Shown in pieces: positions 1 to 9,169 of a stretch of 64,000 nt of DNA. The stretch spans positions 553,106 through 617,105 of the forward strand of contig JADKJV010000001.1 in NCBI GenBank assembly GCA_016720825.1, written 5' to 3'. The notes beneath the pieces were generated by a model, which was not told the origin of the DNA, searched no databases, and was given only the letters and a program-made list of their open reading frames with translations. The stretch's first letter is position 1. Each line of letters opens with the position of its first letter. A program made the translations under genes and the position numbers. Source of the stretch: Chitinophagaceae bacterium. Lineage in GTDB: Bacteria > Bacteroidota > Bacteroidia > Chitinophagales > Chitinophagaceae.

Positions 1-1
1 C

Positions 2-322
2 CTGGCGCTGGACAAGCTCACTAAAAAACCGGGCTTGCTGTTAATTGATGGCAACCGGTTTGTGCCTTATCATAAAATCCCACACCAGTGCATCATCCAC
101 GGTGATGCGTTATACCGTTCCATTGCTGCTGCCAGCATCCTGGCAAAAACCTACCGGGATGAATATATGCTGCAACTGCATGAGGAGTTTCCGCAGTATG
201 GATGGGATAAGAATAAAGGGTATGGAACGGCGGTGCACCGGAAGGCGATTATTGAACATGGGCCTTGTGTATACCACCGGAAAAGTTTTACGTTGATCCC
301 TCCGCAACTGGATTTATTTTAA
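2..322 (+). CDS. rnhB: Ribonuclease HII, C-terminal part (gene cut by window edge)
   Basis: RNase HII cleaves the RNA strand of RNA-DNA hybrids and nicks at single ribonucleotides in DNA, in the cytoplasm. About 106 C-terminal residues are present and the start lies left of the window. Family signatures seen are LLIDGNRF, the segment GDALYRSIAAASILAKTYRD (conserved Ser-Ile-Ala-Ala-Ala-Ser-Ile-Leu-Ala-Lys block with a catalytic-region Asp), and YGWDKNKGYGTAVHR near the end, followed by a short tail LDLF. The C-terminus is intact, ending in TAA. The reading is undisturbed. Assignment rests on family motifs recognised by eye. Confidence 0.93.
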   Translation: MALDKLTKKPGLLLIDGNRFVPYHKIPHQCIIHGDALYRSIAAASILAKTYRDEYMLQLHEEFPQYGWDKNKGYGTAVHRKAIIEHGPCVYHRKSFTLIPPQLDLF

Positions 323-330
323 ATACAGTT

Positions 331-417
331 AACCACAAAGGTCACAAAGGAATACACAAAGTTCACAAAGCGCTACACGTTGTGGCCTTTGTGTATTCCT
401 TTGTGTTCTTAGTGGTT
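331..417. repeat. CACAAAG-word fold-back repeat (family A)
   Basis: The left arm (331-370) is built from AACCACAAAG and further CACAAAG words spaced 9 or 12 nt apart. The right arm (about 380-417) is its near reverse complement, ending in TTAGTGGTT. It starts 8 nt after the rnhB stop, so a role in transcript termination or 3' end protection is plausible. Same family as elements near 821, 1355, 14816, 21491, 25920, 29344, 34667, 35615, 37518 and 60707. Confidence 0.85.
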
Positions 418-543
418 AAATGTCTTTTGCTTTTTTTAACACTCCACCCCTCTTTCGTTAAAGTTTCTTAAACGCCATCATTCCGGCATCCTATTGGTAT
501 TTACGACTCCGTAACCAATCAGTAACCTTTAAAAACGAATAAC

Positions 544-792
544 ATGAAAAAAATATTTACACTCGTACTCGTGCTGGCTTCATTCACACTCACTGCAACC
601 ATACTTGGTTCCGGTAAAAGTAAATCCGAAGCAAAATCATTAGCTGTATTCAGCGAAAAAGCAACAACAACCAGTGTGGCTTCACACAGGACCGCTGCAC
701 AACATGCTGCGTTCTCCAGACTGGAAGCACGCAACAGGTTCCGGATTGCACGCGTTAACCATGAGTTACGCGCCAGCCTGGCTGTTCGTTGA
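544..792 (+). CDS. Small secreted hypothetical protein
   Basis: 82 residues, not recognised. It opens MKKIFTLVLVLASFTLTATI, a clear Sec signal peptide, so the product is likely exported. The mature part of roughly 60 residues is basic, rich in Ala, Arg, Ser and His, and has no Cys. The start ATG at 544 is the only good choice because the signal peptide begins there; the preceding A-rich stretch is typical of translation starts in this phylum. It lies between two family A repeats, alone, and shares its general design (signal peptide then Arg/His-rich tail) with the next gene. Function unknown. Confidence 0.6.
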   Translation: MKKIFTLVLVLASFTLTATILGSGKSKSEAKSLAVFSEKATTTSVASHRTAAQHAAFSRLEARNRFRIARVNHELRASLAVR

Positions 793-820
793 TAAATGCA
801 TACCCACACCAAATTTTTTT

Positions 821-905
821 AACCACTAAGTTCACAAGGTTAAAACAAAGGCCACAAAGAGAGAATCTTTATGGCCTTTGTGCATTTCTTTGTGATCCTA
901 GTGGT
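821..905. repeat. CACAAAG-word fold-back repeat (family A)
   Basis: Left arm starts AACCACTAAG at 821 and carries CACAA and CACAAAG words; right arm (about 871-905) reads CCTTTGTG...CCTAGTGGT. It sits about 28 nt behind the stop codon of the small secreted protein. The following 905-1000 stretch holds T/A-rich words (TTCAAAACTC and similar) resembling family E. Confidence 0.8.
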
Positions 906-1041
906 AAAAAAACATTTCAATTCAAAACTCAACATTCAAAATTTCAACTCCTTAAGCCGATTCTTGTTAAAAATTCCCAAACGGATTAAACCCCGGCTAT
1001 CCAATCCCTTCTTACTTACAATAACAATAAAAACGAAAAAC

Positions 1042-1326
1042 ATGAAAAAGATATTAGCCCTCAGCCTGATCCTCATGATCTTCTCTGTTGCCGCATCCGC
1101 CCAGCGTGGACCGGTAAGACACAGAACCTGCAACAGCAGGCAGTTAACCCGCTATGAAAAAATGGACCTGCGTCATGATGCTGTCCGCCTCGGCGCATCC
1201 CAGCGCCTGGCCCGCCGCGATGGAATTGTAACACCGCGTGAACATATGCGTATCAATCACCAGAAAAGAAATATCCGCCGGGAAGCATTTATCTACCGTC
1301 ATAACGGACGCAGACCGGTGATCTAA
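1042..1326 (+). CDS. Small secreted Arg/His-rich hypothetical protein
   Basis: 94 residues. The start was set at ATG 1042, because a signal peptide begins there (MKKILALSLILMIFSVAASA, probable cleavage before QRGP). Longer in-frame reading upstream runs through repeat DNA and is not credible. The mature chain is very basic, with many Arg and His residues (for example RHRTCNSRQLTRYEK and MRINHQKRNIRRE), a single Cys, and no recognised domain. The upstream leader has the A-rich sequence AAAACGAAAAAC. Could be a periplasmic polyanion-binding or stress protein, but that is a guess; function unknown. Confidence 0.6.
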   Translation: MKKILALSLILMIFSVAASAQRGPVRHRTCNSRQLTRYEKMDLRHDAVRLGASQRLARRDGIVTPREHMRINHQKRNIRREAFIYRHNGRRPVI

Positions 1327-1354
1327 TAAATAAAGTAAAAGAAGAATCCAATCA

Positions 1355-1389
1355 AAAGGCCACAAAGCACCAGATGCTTTGTGGCCTTT
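1355..1389. terminator. Perfect 15-bp hairpin made of the CACAAAG word
   Basis: AAAGGCCACAAAGCA (1355-1369) is followed by loop CCAGA and its exact reverse complement (1375-1389). It is a short form of the family A repeat and lies 29 nt past the stop of the small secreted protein. It can fold in transcripts of both strands. A second small hairpin, AGCAGC/GCTGCT, is at 1445-1460. Confidence 0.7.
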
Positions 1390-1580
1390 GCTTTACCTCA
1401 ATTACGCAAAACGTGTATTTAAAAAACTTTCTGATTTAGGGTTAAGCAGCTTTAGCTGCTCCTTTGTGCCCCATTCGGGTGTTGGCAGAGGGTAAATGGT
1501 CTATTCGCTAAAAGTATTCAATAAATCACGAAAAACTACTCTGTGTACTTTGTGGTTTGTATTTCCACATCAGTGTTTAA

Positions 1581-2327
1581 TCAACTAAACCACTGCATAA
1601 TCTCCGCCTTCCTCCTCCTTGACACCGGTATCTGCATCTGGTTTTTCATCTCCAGCATGCCTTCCCGGTCCACCTTCTCCACATGCGCTTTGTTAATCAC
1701 ATACGATTTATGCACCCGCAGGAAATGATGCTCCAGTAAAATATCCTCATACTCTTTCAGTGTTTTGGAAACAATCAGTGGCTTCTTATTGAGGAAATAA
1801 AATTTTGTGTAGTTACTGCTGCCTTCCAGTAAAATAATTTCAGCCGGGTCAAACAGGAAAATCCCTTCGTTGGTTGACAAAGCCAGTTTGAACTGCTGCT
1901 GGTCTTTCTGCTGCAGGTTATAAATCAGGTTATCCACTAAGGGTTGGCGCGAACCGTCCGCTGATTGCTGCTGTTTGACGATATGCCTGTTAATGGCATT
2001 CTTCATATCCACGATATCAATCGGCTTCAGTAAATAATCCAGGGCACTAAACCGGATGGCTTTGATTGCGTATTTATCATAGGCAGTGGTGAAGATTACA
2101 TCAAAACTCCAGTCGCTGGCCCGGTTCAGGAAATCAAAACCATTCATGCCCGGCATTTCGATATCCAGCATCACGAGTGTGGGCCGGAAACTTTCCAGCA
2201 CTTGCAGGGCTTCTTCTGGTTTATTTGATACCATCAGTTGTTTGTCACCGGGTATGTGTTTTTCAATCAGCACTTTTAAAATACTGCCGGCCGACTGCTC
2301 ATCATCCACTATCAATATTTTAATCAT
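1581..2327 (-). CDS. LytTR-family response regulator
   Basis: 248 residues, cytoplasmic. N-terminal receiver domain (about 1-120) with acidic pair D8-D9, phospho-acceptor D55 in the LVMLDIEMPGMNG segment, T80/T81 and K101 in LLKPID. A LytTR DNA-binding domain follows (about 145-247), with the typical segments VKTLKEYE-like KTLKEYEDILL, HHFLRVHKSYVIN and PVSRRRK. The start overlaps the stop of the upstream histidine kinase by four bases (ATGA), implying translational coupling and a two-gene operon. It should bind direct repeats upstream of target genes once phosphorylated by the partner kinase. Targets cannot be read from the window. Confidence 0.93.
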   Translation of the reverse strand: MIKILIVDDEQSAGSILKVLIEKHIPGDKQLMVSNKPEEALQVLESFRPTLVMLDIEMPGMNGFDFLNRASDWSFDVIFTTAYDKYAIKAIRFSALDYLLKPIDIVDMKNAINRHIVKQQQSADGSRQPLVDNLIYNLQQKDQQQFKLALSTNEGIFLFDPAEIILLEGSSNYTKFYFLNKKPLIVSKTLKEYEDILLEHHFLRVHKSYVINKAHVEKVDREGMLEMKNQMQIPVSRRRKAEIMQWFS

Positions 2328-5300
2328 ATCCGCTTTTGTTTATTGATCATTAAATCAGCTGCCAGCCGGATTACAACCCGGGTTCCGGTAGCTTCACCCT
2401 GCGCATTAGTCAAGTCAATAATCTCAATATGCGCACTGTCTTTTCGCTCCCGGTTTAAAAGTTCAACCCGCTGGAAGGCCAGCCGGGTGCCTTTTGATTC
2501 AAATCTGGCGGCACCCAGTTTTTGCTGCTTGATTTCCGCCGCGCGGGCACGGCCCACCCCGTTATCTTCAATAATACATTCGAGCATCCCGTTTGTTTCT
2601 TCAAAAATCAAATTCAGTCTTTTTTCCCCCGGCAGGTTTATGAGTCCATGCCAGATGGCGTTTTCCACAAACGGCTGCAGCAGCAGTGTTGGGATATAAA
2701 TATCGTCCGGGTCCAATGCCGGGTTTACTGTTATCTTATAATTAAAAGACTGGCTGAAACGCAGTGATTCAAGCGACAGGTACAAACGGATTGTTTCCAG
2801 TTCATTGGCCAGCGTAATCAGGTTTTTTTCGGAATGATCAAGCACCATCCGCAGTAATTTGGAAAACCGGGAGAGATAATCATACGCCGCATCTATTTTT
2901 TCTGTGACGATAGCCTCCTGGATCGCATTCAGGCTGTTAAAAATAAAATGCGGATTCATCTGCGCCCGGATAGCACGTGCTTCCAGTTCGGTGAGTTGCT
3001 GTTTCAGCGAAGCACTGGCTTTTACGGCCCTGATTCGTCTCCGGTAAACCAGGAACACCACGGCAGAGATAAACAATACAAGGAAAATCCTGAATGCATT
3101 TGTTTTCCAGAACGGAGGCCTGATCGTAAACGAATATTGAACCGGCTCTGTCGTCCACAGGTTACTGTTATTGCAGGCTTTCACTTCAAAACGATAATCA
3201 CCCGGTGCCAGTCCGTTAAACTGTGCTATGCGGTTACTGGTGAATGTCCAGTTACTGTCAAGACCAATCAGCCTGTATGCATATTTAACTTTGGAGGGAT
3301 CCGACAGGCAAACGCCGGCAAACACAAACTGCACTGAATTCTGTTTGTATGACAAAGAAGGTGATTGTGAATGTACAAAATCACTGTCCTGCACTTTTAC
3401 CTGGCTGATCAGTAACACCGGTTGCAATGCATTATTCCCCACGCTGTCGGGGTGGAAGGAAAACAAGCCGTTGCTGGTAAGTCCCCAGATGGTACCATCC
3501 TTTTGCTGTTCCAGTTTTAAAGTCTGGTAATAGGAAGAGGGCAATCCGTCTTTTTCATTATAGGTCGTGAGTTGTTCATGGTCCCCGGCATTCAGGAGAA
3601 CTGAAACGCTCATATAGTCTCCCCACCACACCTGGTCGTTTTTATCAACGAGTACGGACAAGGCAATGTCAGAAGGCAGTCCGTTACGGGAATCATATTG
3701 TTTTTGTAAAATGAGTTTCCCGTTTTCTTCCCTGCATTTAAGCAATCCTTTTCCAAAAGTGGCAACCCAGATATTTTTCTTACGGTCAGTTACAATTTTG
3801 TTGATATATAAGTTTTTTACGGGCATGCCGGTGATCATATCTTCATCCAGTTTTCCGTTTCGCAACAGGTATAATCCCTGGCTTCCATAAAACCAGTAAT
3901 TGGCTCCATCACCATGGAAACAATTAAACAATTCCGGGTAACGGGCGTATTCTTTCTGAAATGTGTAATGGGCGGTCATGGGCTGTGCAGCCGCCGGATC
4001 GATTACTGTTACGCCATTTTCGGTACAGGCAAACAGTTTTCCATCCGGAGCCGGGAAAAAAGTTTCGCAGTTATTATCCTTTAAGAATCCCGTATCCGGA
4101 TAATGCGTAACCTGGTTTCCCTTCAGCCTGCTGATGGCTTCATAACCGCTGCCGGCCCATATCGCACCATAGACATCTTCATACAGGCAGAACACTTCCG
4201 AATTTTTAAAAAGAGGCGGTATATGGAGCTGTGGCAAAATTTTTTGCTGGGTTTTCTGGAAAAGGAGGCCACGGTTCCCGCCAAACAAGAGGTCTCCATT
4301 CTTTTTTTCCAGCATCGAAAAAATTTCGGGGTGCACGGATTGCTCAGGTATGTACTGGCGGAAAGATGTTTTCCTGAATTTGAATAAGCCTTCCCAGGTT
4401 CCAATCCATATATTCTCCTCAGCATCCACAAGCGCGGTTACTGCATTATTGGCTTCTGTACCAAATGAAACAAGATGCCGGACGGAATCACTAACCAATG
4501 CCACACCCGTTGTTGTCAGTGCGAATGTTTTCCCATGGGATGTGAAAACCGTCCGTCCAATATAATTCTCAGACTGTCGCAATGTAATTTTCCCGTTGAT
4601 CATTTGGGATGGATGATGTCCTAAACAGTTCCAGTAAATGCTGTCAGGTGAAGGGGCAGTCACTGACATAACATGTTGAAAAGGATCCGGGTTTTTCCAG
4701 ATAAGCTCAGTTTGCTCCAGGCCTGGGGAAAATTTAAAAATCCCATCGTGTGAACCAACGTACACATTCTGCCGGTTATCAGAAGCAATACTGAAAGATC
4801 TTTTTATAAAGCCTGCATAAGGTTTAATGTTCAGTACAACAGGTGCATCATTTGCAAAACTACCTAACGTTGCAGCACTTATTTTATACAGTGCATTCAT
4901 TTCTCCCATCCAGATATTCCCGGATGCATCGGTATGCAGCGACTCAATGGCAATAGAAGGACGGTTTTGAATACTGATTTTCCGGAGACGGCCTGCTTTC
5001 AGGTAAAACAAACCCTTATCGCCACCCAGCCAGATGCCTTGCTGACGATCAGCCATGATAGTCAGTATACGGCCCAGTGCTTCGTTACTATCCGTGTACT
5101 GGTAGTTGGTAAAATGGTACCCGTCATAACTGCTGACGCCGAATTCTGTGCCAATCCACAGGATGCGGTTTTGTCCCTGCGTGAGTGTATAAATTTTAGA
5201 CGACAGTAAACCATCCCTGGTACCGAAGATAGTACGCCCGTACTGGGGCGATTGTGCCCGGGACCGGGCAACAACAAACAGCAAAATGGTGAGGATGGTT

Positions 5301-5374
5301 ATGAACCGGCCGGCGCGCATCAACAGGTAAAATACAGAAACTTTTTGCAATTGTATAGCCATTCTATCACTCAT
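2324..5374 (-). CDS. Propeller-type sensor histidine kinase (LytS-like kinase domain)
   Basis: 1016 residues. Order: an N-terminal signal or membrane segment (about 20-40), then a long region of two-component regulator propeller repeats (about 45-690; motifs such as ILWIGTEFGVSSYDG, NIWMGEMNALYK, NIWIGTWEGLFKF and IWGLTSNGLFSF). Next come a Y_Y_Y-type beta domain (KVKYAYRLIGLDSNW), a transmembrane helix (FRIFLVLFISAVVFLVY), and a His_kinase domain with NPHFIFNSLNAIQ (phospho-acceptor His) and an ATP-binding NGVGRARA. The propeller should lie in the periplasm and sense a ligand. Hybrid forms carry receiver and AraC domains; here these are absent and the receiver/LytTR partner is the overlapping downstream gene. 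Confidence 0.93.
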   Translation of the reverse strand: MSDRMAIQLQKVSVFYLLMRAGRFITILTILLFVVARSRAQSPQYGRTIFGTRDGLLSSKIYTLTQGQNRILWIGTEFGVSSYDGYHFTNYQYTDSNEALGRILTIMADRQQGIWLGGDKGLFYLKAGRLRKISIQNRPSIAIESLHTDASGNIWMGEMNALYKISAATLGSFANDAPVVLNIKPYAGFIKRSFSIASDNRQNVYVGSHDGIFKFSPGLEQTELIWKNPDPFQHVMSVTAPSPDSIYWNCLGHHPSQMINGKITLRQSENYIGRTVFTSHGKTFALTTTGVALVSDSVRHLVSFGTEANNAVTALVDAEENIWIGTWEGLFKFRKTSFRQYIPEQSVHPEIFSMLEKKNGDLLFGGNRGLLFQKTQQKILPQLHIPPLFKNSEVFCLYEDVYGAIWAGSGYEAISRLKGNQVTHYPDTGFLKDNNCETFFPAPDGKLFACTENGVTVIDPAAAQPMTAHYTFQKEYARYPELFNCFHGDGANYWFYGSQGLYLLRNGKLDEDMITGMPVKNLYINKIVTDRKKNIWVATFGKGLLKCREENGKLILQKQYDSRNGLPSDIALSVLVDKNDQVWWGDYMSVSVLLNAGDHEQLTTYNEKDGLPSSYYQTLKLEQQKDGTIWGLTSNGLFSFHPDSVGNNALQPVLLISQVKVQDSDFVHSQSPSLSYKQNSVQFVFAGVCLSDPSKVKYAYRLIGLDSNWTFTSNRIAQFNGLAPGDYRFEVKACNNSNLWTTEPVQYSFTIRPPFWKTNAFRIFLVLFISAVVFLVYRRRIRAVKASASLKQQLTELEARAIRAQMNPHFIFNSLNAIQEAIVTEKIDAAYDYLSRFSKLLRMVLDHSEKNLITLANELETIRLYLSLESLRFSQSFNYKITVNPALDPDDIYIPTLLLQPFVENAIWHGLINLPGEKRLNLIFEETNGMLECIIEDNGVGRARAAEIKQQKLGAARFESKGTRLAFQRVELLNRERKDSAHIEIIDLTNAQGEATGTRVVIRLAADLMINKQKRI

Positions 5375-5496
5375 AATGGCCGTTGGCTAATTGACCGGCG
5401 GCGGGAAATTCCTAAAACTAATTGCAAACCTCCGTTGCATTATTCACGCCATGTGCTTGTCAGCCGAACATTTAGTTTTAAAACCAATACATCTCT

Positions 5497-5802
5497 ATGG
5501 TAGCAAGCCCGCTTGTCCTTGAAAAAGTTAAGGGGATCATACACGAACTGAACCGCCTTCATCTATGGAAAAAACAGATGCCGCAATGGGTGACGGATTT
5601 CAGCAGTGTAAAGATTATGAATGAGGAAGATTTTTCGGACTGGTTACAGTTTGTTTATCTGCCTAACCTGATGCAGCTGGAAAACAGGAGCAACATCACC
5701 GGGGATACACTGATTGTACCGCAGGCGATGAAATTCTTTGGCAATGATGTACGAAAAGGAAAACTGCTCCAGCTACTGATTGAGCTGGATGCTTTATTGT
5801 AA
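5497..5802 (+). CDS. YqcC-like (DUF446) protein
   Basis: 101 residues, no signal peptide or membrane segment. The pattern W..QMP.WV.DFSSVK, FSDWLQFVYLPNLMQLENR, and a C-terminal hydrophobic helix LLQLLIELDALL matches the YqcC/DUF446 family (EWLQWVxxPRM core). In E. coli the family member sits beside the tRNA pseudouridine synthase gene truC, but here the neighbours are a two-component system and secreted proteins. Molecular role unknown. Start at ATG 5497 leaves a short leader behind the divergent kinase gene. Confidence 0.75.
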   Translation: MVASPLVLEKVKGIIHELNRLHLWKKQMPQWVTDFSSVKIMNEEDFSDWLQFVYLPNLMQLENRSNITGDTLIVPQAMKFFGNDVRKGKLLQLLIELDALL

Positions 5803-5826
5803 TCTCAAAAACCAAATTCTAAAAAT

Positions 5827-6842
5827 ATGCGCATGAAACAATTTCTCACGCTTCTGCTGTTTGTACTATAGGTCAATTGCTGTTTGCCCAAAATGTGGGT
5901 ATAGGCACTAATACCCCTAACTCAAAGGCCATTCTTGATATCAGCAGCACAACCAGGGGTATCCTTACGCCCAGGATGACTACCCTGGAAAGGCTTTCGA
6001 TTACAAGTCCGCCAAACGGTTTACTGGTTTATGATTTAGATAAAAATGAATTTTATCATTACACCGGAACAGGCTGGCTGGCCATGTTAAATGGTGCTTA
6101 CTGGACAAGACCTATTACCAACCGGAACAGAATCAGTAATAATATTGACAGTGTGGGTATTGGCACCAATTCTCCAACCGAATGGCTGGATGTAGATGGC
6201 AATATACGCAGCAGGAATAATGTACTGGCAGATAACAATATTACAGCAACCGGAACTGTACAGGGCAGTGCAATTATATCTACTGGCAATTTAGTTACTG
6301 GAGGCACCGGCCTTTTCAACGATGACCTTTCGACCAATTCAGGTCTGTTCATAAATAATACAGCGGCAATACTCCAGTTAAAAAGCAGTGGTATTAGTAA
6401 AGGTTTTTTACAACTAGCCGGTTCTGATGTTCGTTTAGGCACCAACAGTGGCAATACGGGCAATTTAATCATACGGATGAATGGGAATGATAGAATAAGA
6501 ATTGATCCGGGAGGGAATATGGATATTGAAGGTCAAATTATTAACAGCGCTGCTACAGGTGCGGCACCGCTTTTGCCAAGATGTTATGGATATGTATCCG
6601 CTACAGGCGCGATCATTAGTGGGAGCGGGAATTTTACTGTTACAAGAACCATCATTGGTGAGTACAGGATCACTTGTACGGGTATTAGTACAAACTCAAT
6701 CTTCTTTTCTTCCGTTCCTTATCAAACTGCTGTTTCAAGTACATTTTATGATTCTCCAAATAACTTGGCTATCAGAACATGGTCAACAGATACCGGAATT
6801 CGCGAAGACCACAATTTCTATTTTATTGTATTTGGGCTTTAA
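5827..6842 (+). CDS. Secreted tail-fibre-like GIGT protein, frameshift inside signal peptide
   Basis: About 338 residues if one base is restored. The signal peptide opens at ATG 5827 (MRMKQFLTLLLF) but reads into TAG at 5869. The mature protein (GQLLFAQNVGIGTNTPN) continues in the -1 frame. Adding one T to the TTT run at 5860-5862 joins them as LLLFCTIGQLLFAQ, a normal signal peptide. Without repair only a TTG at 5877 could start it, which would lack a proper signal. The body has QNVGIGT, LDISSTTRGILTPRMT, WLDVDGNI and DRIRIDPGGN segments, characteristic of Bacteroidota surface proteins that resemble phage tail fibres. No anchoring or T9SS C-terminal domain is evident. Role: probable surface adhesin or structural protein. 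Confidence 0.75.
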
Positions 6843-6948
6843 TCATGTAAAGGATTTACCATGGGTTAATGCCCGCGAAAGCAAGGAAATTCGATTGATG
6901 ACTATTATATAATGAAACAAAAACTTTGCTCACTTTAAAATTCTAAAA

Positions 6949-8813
6949 ATGATAACGCACATTAAAAAGGGAGTAACAGCCATACTGTTCCTGTTGCTCA
7001 TGGATTTTTCAAACGCGCAGGTAGTTGCCCGTCATGGAATGACACCTGCCCAGTACCAAACCGAATTTAATGACTGGAGTGGAAAAGGATACCGGGTCAC
7101 TTCCCTCTGCGGGTATACCCGTAACGGGCAGGAATTATATGCTGCCATCTGGAACAAAATTTCCGGTCCTGCCTGGACAGCCCGCCATGGACTATCTGCT
7201 GCTGCTTACCAGGATGCTTTCACTGATATGTCTAACCAGGGTTATCGGCTACAATCCGTTTCCGGTTATGGTGTTGGCGGTCAGGCTAAGTTCGCTGCCG
7301 TTTGGGATAAAAGCGGCGGCGGGGCCTGGACGGCAAAACACAATATGACTGCTGCGCAATACCAGCAGGCATTTGATGACTACGGTAAACAGGGTTACCG
7401 AATCCAGTACTTATCAGGTTATGTGGTAAACGGCATAGAGTATTTTGCTGCCATCTGGGAAAAAACAACCGGCGGGGCCATGATTGTAAGGCATAATATG
7501 ACAGCCGCACAATACCAGCAGGCATTCAATGATAATGCCGGGCAGGGTTATACCCTGAAACTGGTTAGCGGATATGAAAAAGGCGGAACAGATCTTTTTG
7601 CCGCCATCTGGGAAAAAACAACTGCTTCATTCTGGGTCTCCCGCCATGGAATTCCACGCATGAATTACCAGCATGTATTTGACAATATGTATTACCAGGG
7701 GTTTGTGCCGCTTTACCTGAATGCTTATGCTGCTGACGGAGGGGATAAATATAACGTGATCTGGAAGAACACAAATATTAGCGCATCAGATATGAAAATC
7801 ATGGATGATGCCGCCAAGCATTACATGAGTACCAGGGGGTCAGCGGTCTATCATTTGCCGTTACGAAAAACGGCGCTTTGGTTTTTGCAAAAGCTTATGG
7901 ATATGCCAACCCGGCAACAAATGAAGAGCTTTCACCAAACCACAGTATGCGTATTATGAGTATTTCAAAATCAATTACAGCTGCCGGAATCATGAAACTG
8001 ATGGAGCAAAATAAAATTACGATGAATCAGCATGTTTTTGGGCCAAACAGCATCCTCGGATCAAAGTACGCAACACCGGCTGATAAACCGAAACTGAACC
8101 AGATTACAGTATGGCAATTGCTGCATCATAATTCAGGATTACGTACTTGTAACGGGGAATCAGAATTCAGGGATCAAACGAAATCAAAAGATGATGTAAT
8201 GAAAATGCTCCTGGCTGACCCTAACCTGCTGAAATATGATCCTAATACCAAAAACGAATATTCCAATACTGGTTATTTTATTTTGAGTTGTATTATAGAA
8301 AAAATCAGCGGACAACCTTATGAAACCTTTATCCGGAATAATGTACTGAACCCGGGTGGAGTAGGATCGGGTATGTATGTAGGACTGGCATCGGGTGGCA
8401 TAAAATCAAGTGAAGCGAATTATCCCCCGGATTCAAAACCCAATATGCAGTTATGGGCAGGATTTGGGGGCTGGGTTGCCAGGCCGATTGATCTTTTAAA
8501 ATACCTGGGAAGTTGTGACGGCGCTGGCACACCTCCTGATATTATCAATGCAAGTACGCACGATACACTGACAAAAGATACGCCACTGTCACCGGGTTAT
8601 GGTTGCGGATGGATCGTTTCAGGGAATAAGCAAAGTCATAATGGGGCCAATGGTGCATCCCGTTCCTGGCTTGCTGAAATCGGAGGCGGGCTGAGCATTG
8701 CAGTCATACTCAACAATCCGCCGTCAAATGATCCTGACGGACATGGTAAATTATTAAATGAAATTTCAACCGCAGTAAAACGTTCTGCTTTCCCTTCCTA
8801 TAATTTATACTGA
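6949..8813 (+). CDS. BTRD1-repeat plus beta-lactamase-fold serine hydrolase (polyglycine hydrolase-like), frameshifted
   Basis: About 621 residues if one base is restored. Signal peptide (ends FSNAQ), then five tandem repeats of about 47 residues. Repeats open (A/V)(R/K)HxMTxAQYQ, continue GQGYRL..VSGY, and close FAAIWEK, which fits bacterial tandem repeat domain 1. A class C beta-lactamase/serine hydrolase domain follows with SISK (SxxK nucleophile), YSN (YxN) and an HNG near the third motif position. The frame changes within 7835-7839: the GGGGG run needs one more G, giving TRGVSGLSFAVTKNGALVF. The same architecture occurs in fungal polyglycine hydrolases that cut glycine linkers of plant chitinases; substrate here is inferred only. 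A hairpin terminator lies at 8901. Confidence 0.8.
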
Positions 8814-9169
8814 TTGAAATATTCTTTCCGGCGGGGCCTGCAGAGATAGTCTTTAGTCAGGAGCCGGGAGTCAATACAACTCACTGGTGAATGACAGTTA
8901 AAAAAAATGGTCATCGGAAATAAAATCCGGTGACCATTTTCCATTTGAAACTTAATGTTCTGATTCCATCGGCCGCTATGTGTCTATTTTCTTGTACCAA
9001 TAAAAACCGTACAATAAACCAAACTGACAGGTCAGTAATCACATATTAAAACGGGGTTCTATCTTAATAATTTAGAAAATAAATGGCTCTGGCAGGCCGG
9101 CATTCGTATGACTTTACCCGAAGCCTGTTATTCCCAATAAAGAAAGTTGTATTTTTTAAACCCCTGAAT
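8814..9169. other. Intergenic region with terminator and remnants of short-word repeats
   Basis: No gene is visible in these 356 bases. It contains a short remnant of the AGTCTTTAGTC and GGAGCCGGGAG words around 8850-8872, the hairpin terminator at 8901-8942, and an A/T-rich leader of the next gene. A longer reading of the next gene from 9083 is possible but would lack a signal peptide. Confidence 0.6.
8901..8942. terminator. Strong hairpin terminator
   Basis: AAAATGGTCATCGG (8904-8917) pairs with CCGGTGACCATTTT (8927-8940) through 14 bp with one G-U pair. It is flanked by A and T runs so it can work in either direction. It follows the serine hydrolase gene by about 90 nt. Confidence 0.8.

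Noticed and set aside
6098..6472. Minus-strand hydrophobic reading frame inside the GIGT protein gene
   Set aside because: Shadow of the plus-strand gene; composition comes from the repetitive Asn/Thr-rich codons read in antisense.
7835..7839. Phase-variable G tract switching the serine hydrolase
   Set aside because: Five G are too few for a typical phase-variable tract, and similar indels elsewhere in the window point to sequence error.
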